The notes beneath the pieces were generated by a model. The model was not told the DNA's origin and did no database searches. It saw nothing but the letters and a program-made list of their open reading frames with translations. Below, piece by piece: positions 63,512 through 64,000 of a DNA stretch of 64,000 bases. A program made the position numbers and the translations under genes. This DNA is from Paraspadella gotoi (taxonomy: Eukaryota > Chaetognatha). The stretch lies in NCBI GenBank assembly GCA_051294375.1, contig CM119264.1, positions 29,371,674-29,435,673 of the forward strand, given 5' to 3'. Positions within the stretch are counted from its first letter, which is position 1. Every line of letters starts with the position of its first letter.

Positions 63512-63623
63512 ATTCGATCTCAGTTCGCCAACGTTCGTTCTCTTTTGGAAGGAATGGCCTCAATGAAGAAAAGTCTTAAGGCCAAAGAGAAAGCGGCCAA
63601 AGAGAGAAGGCCTCAACTCACTA
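63512..63623 (+). CDS. dynein heavy chain exon (stem)
   Basis: Acceptor CTTTCAG, donor CACTA|GTGAGA. It reads IRSQFANVRSLLEGMASMKK, SLKAKEKAAKERRPQLT: a basic, strongly helical segment. It leaves one base, matching the next exon's two. Confidence 0.7.
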
Positions 63624-63631
63624 GTGAGAGA

Positions 63632-63637
63632 TAAGAG

Positions 63638-63680
<43 letters not shown>
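63632..63680. repeat. (GA)n microsatellite
   Basis: GA tract just inside the intron between the last two exons, starting directly after the donor. Confidence 0.95.
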
Positions 63681-63682
<2 letters not shown>

Positions 63683-63755
63683 AATAAATTTACATCAGTT
63701 TTGTAATATTATATATATTTTTTTCATTAGTTAAAAATATTTTGTTTATTTACAG

Positions 63756-63961
63756 AATCCACAACATCGAGTTCGTTGAGCACTCAGCACAACCTTTCGG
63801 CAGACGAAGACAACTACTCACCAATTGAAGAAACAAAACAAAAGGGTCCTTGGGATTTGACACTCCTTCAACCGATGTCTTCTGAAATGGCAATTCGGCA
63901 GGCAATAGCTTTTTTCATGTTCATTGAAAATTTCTTGCTGACGGGCTATTTAATTTTTTAA
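63756..63961 (+). CDS. dynein heavy chain exon, last in window
   Basis: Acceptor TTTACAG, in phase with the previous exon: KSTTSSSLSTQHNLSADEDN, YSPIEETKQKGPWDLTLLQP, MSSEMAIRQ, then a hydrophobic tail ending FLLTGYLIF and TAA at 63,959. A dynein should continue for thousands of residues (linker, six AAA modules, stalk), so the stop is probably intronic. A GC donor CGGCAG|GCAATA at about 63,901 would end the exon after AIRQ and be the third GC donor in succession. Alternatively this is a short isoform's 3' end. Confidence 0.55.
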
Positions 63962-64000
63962 AAATTAAAAATTGATTATTATATTTAAAACTTGATTTTT

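Overview
This is a window of a eukaryotic nuclear genome. Coding exons are short, GC-rich and bounded by GT-AG introns, the intergenic DNA is AT-rich, and microsatellites, minisatellites and transposon remains are abundant. An axonemal dynein heavy chain implies motile cilia, so an aquatic invertebrate or a close unicellular relative is the likeliest source; the species cannot be named from the sequence. The assembly is a noisy long-read scaffold. It has six runs of N (four of exactly 25), many homopolymer indels inside exons, and several kilobase-scale duplications that look like uncollapsed haplotypes.

Layout. 0-3.3 kb: telomere-like repeat, a broken eIF2-alpha-kinase-like gene fragment and minisatellites. 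3,272-7,767: a 4.5-kb non-autonomous hAT-like element with an 8-bp target-site duplication. 7.8-15.1 kb and 15.1-22.7 kb: two noisy copies of one repeat-rich locus; the second copy has the empty hAT site. 22.7-30.7 kb: repeats, including a perfect 88-bp-arm palindrome and a long 18-bp tandem array, with only weak coding candidates. 30.8-64 kb: a dynein heavy chain gene on the + strand, of which only the N-terminal stem lies in the window. Its middle part is present twice, as a noisy copy at 36.8-42.1 kb and a cleaner copy at 47.1-52 kb, separated by an inverted duplication at 45.0-46.9 kb.

Inside a dynein intron of about 6.6 kb (51,922-58,562), on the opposite strand, lies a complete four-exon flavin-containing monooxygenase gene (450 codons). 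It resembles the trimethylamine-monooxygenase branch. Beside it is a fragmentary second FMO. A truncated noisy copy of both lies at 42-44.6 kb.

Points of most interest: a family of fold-back elements carrying a hammerhead-ribozyme-like core; the hAT insertion with its matching empty allele; a 34-bp minisatellite that repeatedly recreates a splice donor at a dynein exon edge; two successive predicted GC-AG introns; and the nested antisense FMO cluster. The longest gene-free stretches (3.3-7.7, 25.9-29.9 and 58.7-61.2 kb) hold AT-rich DNA and repeats only.
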